A stretch of 64,000 nucleotides of DNA from Strix aluco (lineage: Eukaryota; Chordata; Aves; Strigiformes; Strigidae). The position numbers were made by a program, and so were the translations under genes. The stretch covers positions 12,246,920 to 12,310,919 of the forward strand of contig NC_133938.1 in assembly GCF_031877795.1 (NCBI RefSeq), given 5' to 3'. The notes under the pieces were generated by a model, which saw only the letters and a list, made by a program, of their open reading frames with translations, ran no database searches and was not told where the DNA came from. Positions 1 to 12,300 of the stretch are shown piece after piece (position 1 is the stretch's first letter; the number at the start of each line of letters is the position of its first letter).

Positions 1-261
1 GCTCTCAGGGGGCTGCACGATGCCACGATACTCACAAAAAAGCCACAGGATGCTTTGACTGTTGGGGCCTCAGGGAACTTGAGCGAAAGGACACCTGCGG
101 GCAGAAATCGCTCGGGTTAGCAGCCAGGAACACCGCACACCACCCCAAATCAGCCTTGTGGTCCCCAGCTTTTGGCTGGTCTGCACCTGGCTCCGCAGGA
201 GGAGCAGGCTGGCTTCTCTGCAGAGCAGTTTCGAGCGCGCGCCCGTGCCAGTGGTACTCAC
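1..261 (-). other. IPO13: IPO13 intron 16, partial
   Basis: It begins at the exon 16 donor. I see no further IPO13 exon; the expected next residues (LALKFPEAP in mammals) are absent. No repeat was recognised. Confidence 0.7.
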
Positions 262-328
262 CACACTGAAACACTGCTTTGACATCCAGGTTGCTACACA
301 GGAAGAGGTCCGGCTTCCTTTTCAGAGC
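262..328 (-). CDS. IPO13: IPO13 coding exon 16 (residues 794-815, part of 816)
   Basis: It encodes ALKRKPDLFLCSNLDVKAVF then QC. The acceptor is CCTTGCAG|GCT and the donor is TGTG|GTGAGT. It is the leftmost exon in the window; the remaining C-terminal exons lie beyond position 1. Confidence 0.96.
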
Positions 329-3300
329 CTGCAAGGCACACAGACAGGCAGCATAAACCCAGCGCTGCAGAGGCAGCCAGGAAACCTCCAAGGAACCCGG
401 TGCCCCAGACAGCCTCTGCCTGGATGCACACTTACCTGGGCACACCCACGGTAAACAGCAGATTCACACAGTACAGCAGGAATCCATCACTTTTCCCCCC
501 ACCAAGAAAATATCAAGCAAACAGCCAGGTGGTTTGCTATGCTCAGGGACTGCCAAACCCAGGACCTGAGGCTGGATGCCATGGCGGTGTACACACAAAT
601 GCTTCAGACACAGAGATGGGACAGAGGGCTCCTGTCCCACCAGAACAGGCCAGGCAGTGGCAGCACTCCCAGGACAAGGGCAGCCATGTGGGGCCCAGCA
701 GAGAGCAGCCACCTCTGTGCTTTGCTCCATTCCTCTTGAAGAAGCTGGCATCCCTGGGGTCACAGCAACTGGTTCAAGCAGTAACCCCACACTGGACCAG
801 TAGCTCGCTCTGGTTGGGCTCTAGGGCACCGATGATGAGATGCCAACACTGCTTGGCAGTGGCTGAGCAGCAAGTCTGAGATCAGAAAAGCTTTGGGTTT
901 TTTTCTGCCACACAGCAATCCCACCAGCCTTTGTGGAGGTCAGGCACTGCTGCCAAGGACCCCTGAGCTGTGGCACCTCATGCAGTGGCTTGGTCCCCCC
1001 TGTGCTGGCCCTGGGCAGTCACTGGACAGAGATGTTTCAGCCTGCACCCTCCACTCTATGGGAAGGGTTTCTGCCCTGCCACATAACGCAGCCATGTCTG
1101 TGCCCTGCCAACTGTGCCACTTTGCCCACTGCTGCGGGCCAGCACTGCGGATGGCAGCCACAGCTCCTGCCCTGCTGTCACTGTAACACTGGTGACAGCA
1201 GCCACAGCACTGGAGTGGCCCCACTCTTGTGCCTGGAGCTTGGAGAGCAGGATACCAGGGCAGGCAGCCCTTGGGCTGAGCTGCGTGCAGGGCCACTGCT
1301 GCCCTCGGAGCCCGCTCCCAGGAATGAAAGCAGGGACAGCTTTCAGCCAGCAGCACCCAGGACACATGGCCACCTGCCCACAGCCACGATCTCTACTTGA
1401 AGCAAACCAGACATTTCCCACCCCTTCTCCTCAAGGGAAAGCCCACAGCCATCTGCCCAGTGCAGAGAACATATGCTGGAGACCAAGAAGCTAGGGAGTT
1501 TCAGGGTTACCCCATCTCCTTTCTGACCCTTTGTATCACACACTGCAAGAGAGGACTCGGGTTTGGGCACTGAAGGCATGGCTGTACCAGGTGGAGATGG
1601 CACAATGGCAGGGACCTGCCTCCCTGCTAGATGCAAGCAGAGACCTTCACAGGGGCAATCGGGCCACAACACACCTGTGTGTATATATACAGGCTGTGTG
1701 CACTATCCCTCCTGACACGCTAGCACCACCTTCAGAAGGCTAGCTAGTGGCTGGGCAATGGTCTAGAAATACATCCACTCATTGCGGCTGCCGCTGTCTA
1801 GTCAGCCCCATACTGCACAAACACTTGCAAAAGACATAGTTTTAGCCATGGGAGACTATCCCCACTGGGGCCCTGGTGTGGGCTCCAGAGCAGTTGGCTC
1901 CTGTGATACCACTCGGCTGCAGGTTCCTCTACCCTGCCTGTCCAAGACAGCTGGTTTTAACCCAAGTCCTGCATGCTACAAGACTGGTCAGCTGGCACAA
2001 GAGTCTTCCAGCATGCTCAGATTGCTACCTACCTGCAGGGTGCTTCTCCCAGCCACACCAGACCCGCAGCAGGCAGAGCCCCCCAAGCTCTCCTGCAGAC
2101 TCGCTGCAGCAGCTGTTCCTCACTCTGCCAGTGCCACGGGGGAAAGCGTGACAATACTGAGAGGGCTCCTTCCTGCAGTGCACCTCCACCAAGGGAAGCA
2201 GAACCCAATCTGGGTGCACGCGCACATGTCTGATGTAGACAGAGTTGCTTTTTACCCCCATGAGATGGGGCCCTGTGGAGCTTCTCCCATCAGCAAGTAG
2301 TACCAGGTAGGTCCAGCTGCTCTTTCCCAGCACCCTGCTGCAGCTCCGGGGCCTCTTACTGCCAGCCTCTCCTCCCTGTCTCCTGCCAGAGCAGCTCTGC
2401 TCACATGTTCTGGGATGGGGACAGAGCTTTAAATGCTTTCAAATGTCCCCCCAACATCCTCTGCTGCAGCAGCCACTGCAGAGGTAGGCATTGGCTCTCT
2501 GGTGAGGGCTGTCCTGCAGGCTGGTGCAGAAAGGACATTGGGTTCTCCACAGCAGTTGGGAGACCCCCAGACAGGTCTTCAGAGCAGGCTCTTCTGTGCC
2601 TGGCTCTTCAGCAGCAGGTGGGCATGGAAGGGACATCGAAGCCCACTCCTCCAGCAGACAGGGGACAGTGCAGGGCTGCATGGCCAGTTCCTGCAGCTCT
2701 CCAGAACACACAGAGGAGCCCTGCGGGGGTGGGTGGATGTGCCTGCAGCCCTGGTGGGGAGGCAGGCTGGAGAGCCCAAAAATCCTACCTGCAACCGGGA
2801 GCATGCTCACGAGTGGTACCTGCTGGCCAGGGAGTGGGCAAGAGCTCCCAAACACCAGAATCTGCCTGGTTTTGCTGACACAGACCCGGGTGCAAGCCCC
2901 AGCCACCGTGGCTGTGTGGTCCTGGACAGGGGTGCTCTGGCTGTGCAGGTGGCACTGAGCCCCGCAGCCCTCCAGGCTGGATGCTCACCTCGGGCACAGC
3001 AGCAGCGATGCTTTGCACTGTTCCCAGCACACCGCGGAGGCAGGAAGGGAGCAGCTGAGGACAGATCTCACTGCAAAGGGTGCTGGCACCACTCTGTGCA
3101 GCCTTACGGCAGACTGGTTATTTTATACTTAGCTTTGAGTAGAAACAATAACTCCAGGTCTCCGGCGTCTGTAAGACATTTGGTTTAAGCCAGCATGCTC
3201 TTGTGATCAACCAGCCATCATCCGGAGTGGACTGCCAATTAATATGGTGGCAAAACAATCAGCCGCACCAACTGGGCAGTCCCACAGGCTGCAGCCAAGC

Positions 3301-6300
3301 CCAAACATATTATAAAGTCAACTGAAATCCTGTCACGCAGAGAGATGGCTCCCTGTGAGCTTGTGACAGGGGCTGATGTGCAGATATCAGGAGGTAGCTG
3401 CTGCTTCTGAGTTATCTGAGTAATGCTGGCAGAGGGAGAGGACACTAACACTGCCTGCAAGGGGAAACCAGACAAATTTGAAACAGGGAAGATGATATTT
3501 CTATGGAGGTGATCAACCACAGGAGCAGACAGTCAGGGAGTGGCAAAGTCTCCACCTTGACACACTCCTGGGTCTACACTTGCTGCTGCTCTGGAAGATG
3601 CATTACTTTGCCAAGGGTTCCACAGGTGGAGGAGGCTGGGATGAAAACACAGCCCCTGACACATGAAAATTAGATCTGAAGAGATCTGCAGTTCTCTCCA
3701 ACTTTAATCCTTGGATCTGCAAATGCTCAACAGCATCACTACAGAGCATGGTCCTCTGGAAGAGGAAAGGCTGGACCCACCTCTGCCATCAGACAGTTCT
3801 TGAAGTCCTGAGAGCAAGGAGCCAAGCAGGGATGGCAAGGCCATTTCTTGATGGGTTTCAAAGTGCCCCACCAGATCATCAGTCTGGGAAGAGAGGCAGG
3901 CCAAGGAAGAGGAGGAAACCTTGAAACAAGTCCTATGTGTGAGGAGAGAGGACAGCGATGGGATCCTTTGGTCTCCATGGGGTTGCTGGAATAAAGAGCC
4001 GAGGAAAACATAAAATCTTGAGTGGTGGTGGGTGGCAGTGAGCTGGCAGCACATCAGGCACCTCACAGTGATCCATGATGGAGCAGCCATGGAGGTAGGA
4101 GCTTCTGAGATGCTCCTGTAACAGCACCGCCAAAGGACGTGGACTGTCTGGAGACTGGCATGCCAGAGACTAGGCTGGTTGCCAGCACCCTGCCCAGCAT
4201 TGCCTGAAGATCCTGCCCACGAGGGCAGCATGTAACAGCTTCCCAGCAGCCAGGACGGGTGGTGTTTGCTCTGACAGCACACCCCATGGAAGTGCAGCAC
4301 GGTTGCACTTTTCTGTCCAAGAGAGCACAAATGTGCCATGCCCAGACACAGAGAAGGACCCCAAGCCAGAGGGAAACAGCACTTTCCAAAGAAACAGCAA
4401 AGCCTTGGAAGAGTCTCTCAGGGTCACCTAATCCCCTACCCTCCTGGCAGGATCACCTCTACCTGCCCTCCAGGAGCAACAGGGTTGTTGAGTCCTTTCA
4501 AACCCTCCAAGCAACAGCAACTCCCCAAGTGACCTTCCAGTGCTTCCCCGTGCTGTTAGAAAGATCTCCTACTGCCTAACCTGGATCTTTTTCCATGATT
4601 TCCTCTCATGACTGTTTGCTCCACTCGAGGAGAACAGAAAAGGGGTTTTTACCTACGACTGGGACACTACCTTTTACACACCCGAAGACTCAGGCAGCTC
4701 CTCAGGCTCCCATCAGCCTTTCTTCCTCACCATGTGTACAACATGGTCATCTTTTCAGATGCTTTTCACTGTGCTGTACAGTCTGTCTCTACAGAAATGT
4801 TGTGCCCTGAACTGGACACAGTGCCCAAGCGGAGGTCCCACCAGCGCTGAGCAGTCAGGGAGGACATCTCCATGAACTTCATGCACAGACCCCATTCACC
4901 AATTCTCCCATCACGTTCAAAACTCTTGTTAAAAGGTCACAGCTTCCAAAACCAGCACCGGCTAAAGCTGCGAATGACTTCCAATAACCTTGATTACATT
5001 ATGTTTTTCAAGAGGAAAAGCAGGGAAGAAAACAGCGCGATACAGCTTGCGAGATGCGATGGGTCTCAACAGGATCTGGGCATCAAGGTGAGACCCATAA
5101 GGAGCAGACCCTGCCCAGGGCGGTGAGGTGCAGCCCCCTCACCCGCTCCATCCCACAAGACCCACAAGAGGGCCGAGCTGCCATTGGAGGGGGCTGACGG
5201 CTTAGCACCCAGACATGCCAGGCACCCTTCCTGGGCTGCCAGCAAGGGCAGGACAGCCAAGCTCTGGCAGCTGCCTGGGTGGGTGCCCCTGCACAGCCAC
5301 TGGGCCAGCACACACGGACAGAGGTCTTGTCATTACAGAAATGAAGCAGAAAATTACTTTTCCAGCCCCTCCTTGCCCACCGACTCACCCTCTGGGTAGG
5401 TGCCAGGGGATGTATCTCCAAGGGGGGCACTGAGCATGTCGAGGATACCAGGGCTTCTCCCTCAAGGGCCACAGCAGGCTGAGAAGCATGCTGGGCTCCT
5501 GCTGCTCCCAGAGCAGAGCACAGTGCCAGCCCTGCCTGCCCGCTGCCAGTGGTGACATGAGTGCCAGCCCCACGCGCCAGCCCGCAGTCCCCGTCACGCC
5601 AATGCAAGTGGTCGCTGTGTGCCACCGAGCCAGCGGCACGGGAGCACTCCCAGGCTGCAGGTGCAGGAGCTGCTGCCACCCCAAGAGGCTGCCGGGGCGG
5701 GAGGCAGCGTGGCACCCTGGCAGGTCCAGATGCCATTACAACCACATTGCTCAGAGCCAAACGCCGGCAGCTGCCTGCTACTGTGGGCAGGGGCTTCCTC
5801 CCACAGGTCCTGGGGCAAAGCAGCCAGCTCAGCCTCTCCCTGCTCCAGAGGACCCATCGCAGGGCAGGTAAACGGGTCGGAAAACATCCACTTAATGCTC
5901 TAATTTGTCTGTCACCCGAGGGTGACCACAGCAGCAGCCCCAAGCGCCCCACGCCAGCTTCGGCAAGGCGAGGGGGTGGCAGCTGGAGGCTGCCCTGCAG
6001 AGGAGGGCACTGCCCTGGGGATGGTGCAAACCCAGAACTAAAGGAGAATGTTTTGTTTTCAACTTCCACGGAAACAGATGGAGAAACTCGATATTCAACT
6101 AAAAGGAAAAAAACGTTGTCAACAGAAAGCTAAAAATAGGTTTAAATTGAATTAAAAAGAGAAAGAGAGAGAACAGAAAGTGAATGAATAAGAAACTAAA
6201 ACACACCTGTGCCAGGAGTTGCATAAATGAATCAACAATATCAGGATGATCCCTGGGCCCTAAAATATAATAAAGATGTAACTTAAGAGAAAAATCATAC

Positions 6301-9300
6301 AAACAGCAACTCAACATCATATAGTTATGTGATACAGAAAGAATTTACAAGTGAAAACAGGAGTGTAAGGGAGGAGGGGTGTGTGGGGAAGGGGATGGGC
6401 AACATGAGCAGCTTGAAGCAAGTTAAAGAAACAAAACATACAAAAAATCATGAAACTTGGAGAACCCAAGAACAGAAAGAAACTGCAAAGGAAAGGGTCT
6501 GAAGCCCCAGGGTCTCCGGCTAGCACCTGGGTGCTGCAGAGCCAAGGAGATCTTCATGTCCTTGGGGAGGAAGAGGAGGAGGAGCAGGGGCTAGCTGGGC
6601 ACCATCTCCACAAGGAGAATTAGAGCTTTTGCACTGTGGGAACTGAGCGGGTGTCTTCAGAGCACCGTTTGGTCCTGGAAGATAACTGCAAGTGAACGAC
6701 AACACCTCAGCAAACGCTTGACAGGCCCGGCTGGGCTCAGGCGTGCACATGCTTGTCACCAGCACCAGCTGCTCAGGAGCCCCTGGCACAGTCACCCTCC
6801 CGCCCCATTCCCAGATGCTCTCCGAGACCCTGAGTCCAGAACCCTCTTGGAAATCTCCTCCAGCATCCTCCTGGGAGAGAGCAGCTCCATGCCCAGAGAT
6901 CTCCATGCCAGCACCACTCACCCTACCTTGGCATCTGACTGTGCACAGACGCGTCTTGGCCCCTGTGGGGTCAGGCGTCCCCCTCTCTCCTGCCGCCCGT
7001 GGGCTCAGCAGAAGGGGCTCCCCCTGCTCGGGGCCGGCCACCCGACGGCGTGGGTGGGAGCACACAGTCCGGGCACACAGCGAGCTGGACAGCCGCTTGC
7101 CTGAGCGAAGCTCGCATCCAAGCATTGGCACAGCTCTGGCTCTGTCCCCTCCCCTTTCCTCCTGCAGACATGTCCGCTGCTGCCCAGAGGCATCGTCACC
7201 TCCCCGGGCACCGAGCCAAAAGGGTTTCAGCATAGACGCATCCACACGCCGCTGGCAGAAGCAGGGACCTGATCTCCGGGTAAGCCCGGCTCGCTTGTCA
7301 CTGACCCCAGTGACACCTCAGCGCAGCGGATTTGCTCGGACCGTGGCGTGATGATGAAGCAGGAGTCCTCACATCTCCCCCACCTCCCTAGAGAGCTCTG
7401 AGCCTTGTACTGGGGGATGGCATCACCCTACCTGGCACCCGTCTATGAGCAAAGGACAAGATCCCTTGGGGACTGTAATGGAGCTGCTGAATGACCAGAG
7501 CCAGCAGCTCCAAGGTATGTTTGTCCCCAACATGGGGCAAGTCACCAAGAGGCCGAGGGGAGCCGTGGCAGGGCCTGTCCTAACCCCATTCGCTTTTTGT
7601 AGTGCAGGCAGCAAGCCAAAGGGGGGTCCCTGCCCTGCGGGAGGATGCCAGCATCCTCAGCATCACAGCAGTGACTTGGTGGCCAGCAGTGACTCTGAAA
7701 AGGTTCTTTCCCACATATTCACACACACATCCTCCTCCTTGTGCGAGGGCTTGATTCCTGGCCATTATGAGCACCAACTGACCCCGGGAGGAGCCCCAGG
7801 ATCTCCTAGGGAGCACAGCCTCTCTGCCAAGCGGGACTAGAGCTCCAGTTTGACCCTTGCAGCACACAACGCCCAGCCCTGCTGCAGAAGCGGGGCTGTC
7901 ACAGCAGTCCAGAGTCTCACCCGGGGGGTTCCTGCTTCTGCTGCCCTGCAAGGAAGGTACCCACCTTCCAGGGGTTGGGATGAATCCAAGAAACAGAGAT
8001 GGCCCCATTAGCTTAGCTAGGAGTGAAAACAGCCATTCCTGTAAGACGCCTCCAGACTCCATGCATGCAACAGCCTGACAACAGCCCCAGCGCGAAGAAG
8101 AGTTAATCCCACGTACCTTGCTGAAAGAGGGTCAGCGTGACTGAGGTAACGAGCAAGAAGAGGGCCTTGATGGGAGGGAAGTGGGCAGGCTCGTGGGCAA
8201 AGATGTGAACCAGCTGCAAGAGAGAGAGGAGGACTGAAGCTGCTGCTGGCCCTGCGTGCCCCCAGCCTCCCTGGGGAGCAGCAGCCCCAGTACCTGCCGG
8301 GTGAGGTCGATGGCAGAGGCCTGGGGGATGGTGCTGTACATCTGCCCCAGCATCTCGCACAGCTGAGGCACCATGGGGGCAAAATCATCCAGGAGGGTCT
8401 TCACGGACTTCTCAAAGATGGCACAGACAGACTGTGAGAGAAGGACAGTGTGAGCAACGGACATCAGGAGACCTCTCCCAGGGGTCTGGGGCTTGATGGA
8501 TGGGTCCCAAGGGAGGGAAGAGCTGGTAATGGGGACAGGGACCAGTCAGGCAGAGGGCTCAGACCTGTGCTGGTACTGGTGCCCTGCCCTGCAGCACAGC
8601 ATGGTCCCAGACACTGGGAAACACCCTTCGCACTGCTGCAGAAAGGCTCTCCGAGTGGTTGGTGGGACACTGCACATGGGTATTACTGGACTGAGCGAAC
8701 TGGAGAAACACCAGATGACACAGGTCCAGAGCAGAGCAGAGCTCTCCCCTTAAGGAACACAGGTTTGACAGACCCCATATCCCATGTCCCTGCTGATGGC
8801 AGGGCCTCCGTAACTGGAGAGGAGCAGAGCTGATGAGGGCACAAGACAGACAAGAACGGCCAGACGCTGCTGGTGATAGCAAGCAGCATGGGTCTGGACA
8901 ACCCAAAAAGACACCCCTCTGACAGGGCATCACCCAGTGTCTGTCCTTTGCTGTCCCCAGTACAGGTCAGCAAGGACAGGCAGAGCTGCAGGCAGTACTC
9001 AAGAAGAGCCTGGTTACCTCCACCACCTGGGCATCATTCAGCCACTTGCTGAGGACCTTCTGTATGAGCTGGAAGACTTGCTGCAGAACCACCACCACCT
9101 GTAAGGAAGGAGAGGGACTGAAGAGAATTCCCGGGGAAGGGAAATTCAAAACTAAGCATGGCCTGGGCTCAAAGCTTCAGGCACCACTGCCTCCTTCCCC
9201 TCCGCAGCTGGGCAGCTCTCCTCCCTGCTGAAGCATCCTAGCACAGCTCAAAGCTGGCAGGCAGTGCCCGGGCTGTCCTCCAGAGCAGCACCCAGCCAAG

Positions 9301-12300
9301 AGGGATCTGGCAGAGCCCCTCTGCCCACCTCAGAAGCAGTGGGATGAGCTGAAGGAGTTGTTTCAGCTGGAATACACCTGCACTACCCTCTTCATGTACA
9401 CACTGCACTCCCCATTAACCCCCCTCTCCTTAAGGCACCAGCAGCGAACAGCGAGGCTTTGGCAAGGCTGTGGCAAAGAGCACTCTACTCACTGGGTTGG
9501 GTCCTTGCTGCACAGGCAGTTTCTTGACCTCGGTGCTTTCGTGGTCATCATCATGGTGGCTGATGTCCAGGGTGGTGAAGAGGTTGGAGAGCAAGCCCAG
9601 AATGTGGATGATAGCCAGCTTGTTGGAGGGATTGGGCTGCCAGGGAAAATAAAGTCAAACCGTGACACAGACTGTGCTGCTTAATCACCGTCATGCCTTT
9701 GGGATCCTGAGGAACCAGGACTCCAGAGGCAAAGAGCCAGAGAGGGGTTCCCTACACTGTGCTCTCTCGAGCCCACGTTCAAGAGTGCTGCTTCAACAAA
9801 GCAGCCCCAGGGTTACAGCCAGCAGGAGAAGCCACTTCTGGATGGAGGTAGCACAAGGGCACTCACCGTTTCGTCAGCCAGCTTTTCCAGCTGCTGGATG
9901 TAGGGGGTGATCAGGGAGTGCAGGTTCTTCAGGATCTCTTCCACTTGCAGTGCAGAGAGCAGGAAACCAAGAGCCTGCATCAGCCACATGCACTGGCTCG
10001 TCTGGGACAGAGAGGGGACACAACGGGGCATGTCACTGCCCAGCCTGCAGCCCTACCACACACATGCTAGCTAAGACAACTGCTGGGGGCCCAGCCAGCA
10101 AAGCCAGGACCTGGTGGGCTGCAGCTCCTGAGCCACACTATCTGGGTCACTCTAGGTGCATCTCACTGCAGGAAAGGGGAGCAGCTCCCTACCAGCAGCT
10201 CCCTACCAGCATGGCAGAACCCAGGGAACGGGTGCTCTGTCACCAGCACACCTGGCCTCTTCCCAGCAATCCACCAAGGAAAGACCAGATCTCCATGCTG
10301 ACACCACTCACCCTACCTCAGCACACCATCCTTTGCACAGCTTGTCTCAGACCCTGGGGGTCAAGCATCCCATCCCATACTGCTGACAGGCACAGCCTGG
10401 GCTCTGTACCCACACTCATCTCCCTTCTTCTTCCTCTTGAAGACATGCCTGCTGCCTCAGCATCCTTGGGCTTGGAGGGACTGTGAACTGCTAGAGTTAG
10501 GCCTCCCTGGAGGCTTCCCTCTCTATGGGGACATGCCACCCAGTAAGACCCCAGCCCATGTGCAGTGGGAGCCTGGCAGCGCGGTGAGAGGCAGCCAGCA
10601 GGTATTCCCAGTCCCGCACACGATGGCTGCAGCACTGAGCTCTCCTCCAGGGACAGCCCAACTCACGATGGCACCCCTCACGTCTTCTGCTGAGCACGAC
10701 TAAGGGGTACGGGGGGGGCAAGCAGAACCAGACAGAGGTGTGAGCCAGTCCCTCTTACCTTGTGAATCTGCTTCATCAACACCTCCTGCCAAAGAAGGGA
10801 AGGGGAGAGAAAAAGAGGAAGGTGAGTGCTGCAGAAAGCCCCTTCCATTCCAGGAGGCAGGAATGACACAGGAAATCAAGACAACCAACACCAGAGTGGG
10901 CACAGACAAGTGGCATGCACTGCCCACAACCCACCACAGGCAGGGAGCAAAATCCTTGTCCCCTGGTAAGCTCTTCCCCAAGCCAGCCCACTCAGCCACC
11001 CAGTGAGGGGAGCCCCTGGCTTGGACGGGCTCTACAGCAGGATGGCTCAAGGAGTCAACCTCAGTCAGAGCTTCCTTACTCCAGTGACAGTGTGCCCCAG
11101 GCTCTAAAAGCAGAGTCATGCCTTCCACCAGCCCCTCTGCTCCCATGCACACCCTGGCAGCTCACCCAAGCCCACCCCTCCTCCTAGTGCCTTGGGACTC
11201 AGAGCCCCATCTGTCCCAGATCTTGAGAGCCAAGATGGAGCACAAGACAAGCTGCCCTGGCTCTGCAGGGACCAGCGCAGTCTCCACGAAGAGGCTTGAA
11301 CACCAGGATGTCCCCCAAGACGCTCAGCAGCGGCACCAGCTGCCTGACGGGTGCAGAGCTGGCAGGATGCTGCTGCCAACAAGGCAAACAAAACCCCGGG
11401 GAAAGGATAGATGCCCAAGTGCAATCCCAGCAGACTCCTTGGCAGTCGTGTCTGCCACTGCCTGCCATTTCTACACTCACAGCAGAACACAGGGCCTGCC
11501 ACCTGGGTCTACTGGCCTAGGAACAGGACAGACAACAAGTGCCCCATGCCAAGCAAGATGCCCCGAACTGCTGCTTTGCATCTCCCTGCCCTGATCCTTG
11601 CAGAGGAAAGGGTGTGCACAGAGCACATCCCAGCTCCATCTGCATCCAGCTCCTACCTGTGACACAGCGACAATGTTGGCAGCATAGGGCGGCAGGTCGT
11701 ACTTGCACTCCCGGCAGATCTTCTTCAGGGTAGAGACGCTGGAGATGGAGAGCTCAGGGTTGCCCAAGGCTTGGAGCACCAGCGGCAGCACGTTGTTAAT
11801 CATGACGGGGTGATCAGCCAGCCACTCTGACAGGGCCCCTGCACACACAAACAGGATCAGATTGAAGGACTGTGCCATGGGCTGTTGCTCCCCATGTCCT
11901 GGGATGCTCAGCTTCACTCTTCACCGCTGTTATGGCTGGGAAGGAGCGGTCTCAGAGGGGCTCCCCCTCCCCAGCCCAGCCTGCACACGAGCAAAGGCCT
12001 CACCGATAGTGAACATGACGGTGTCGGCAAGCTGCACGTTGCTGATGCTGATCCGGGGAATGAGGCCAATCAGTCCCGGCACCACGTCAGAGTAATTCAC
12101 GTCGATGGTTTCAGCAATGGACTGGAAGCCATAGAGTAAGGCCTCTGTGTGCTGCCAGGGGAGGAAAGGCACTGTCAGAGCCATGCACTGACCCCTGATG
12201 CCCGCTCCAGGCACTAGCTCAGATCCCTACAGTGGCTGAAGCGGCTGGTCCCTGGGCAGTGCTAAGGACAGGGAGGTAGAAGACCTGTTCCTCTCCCCAG

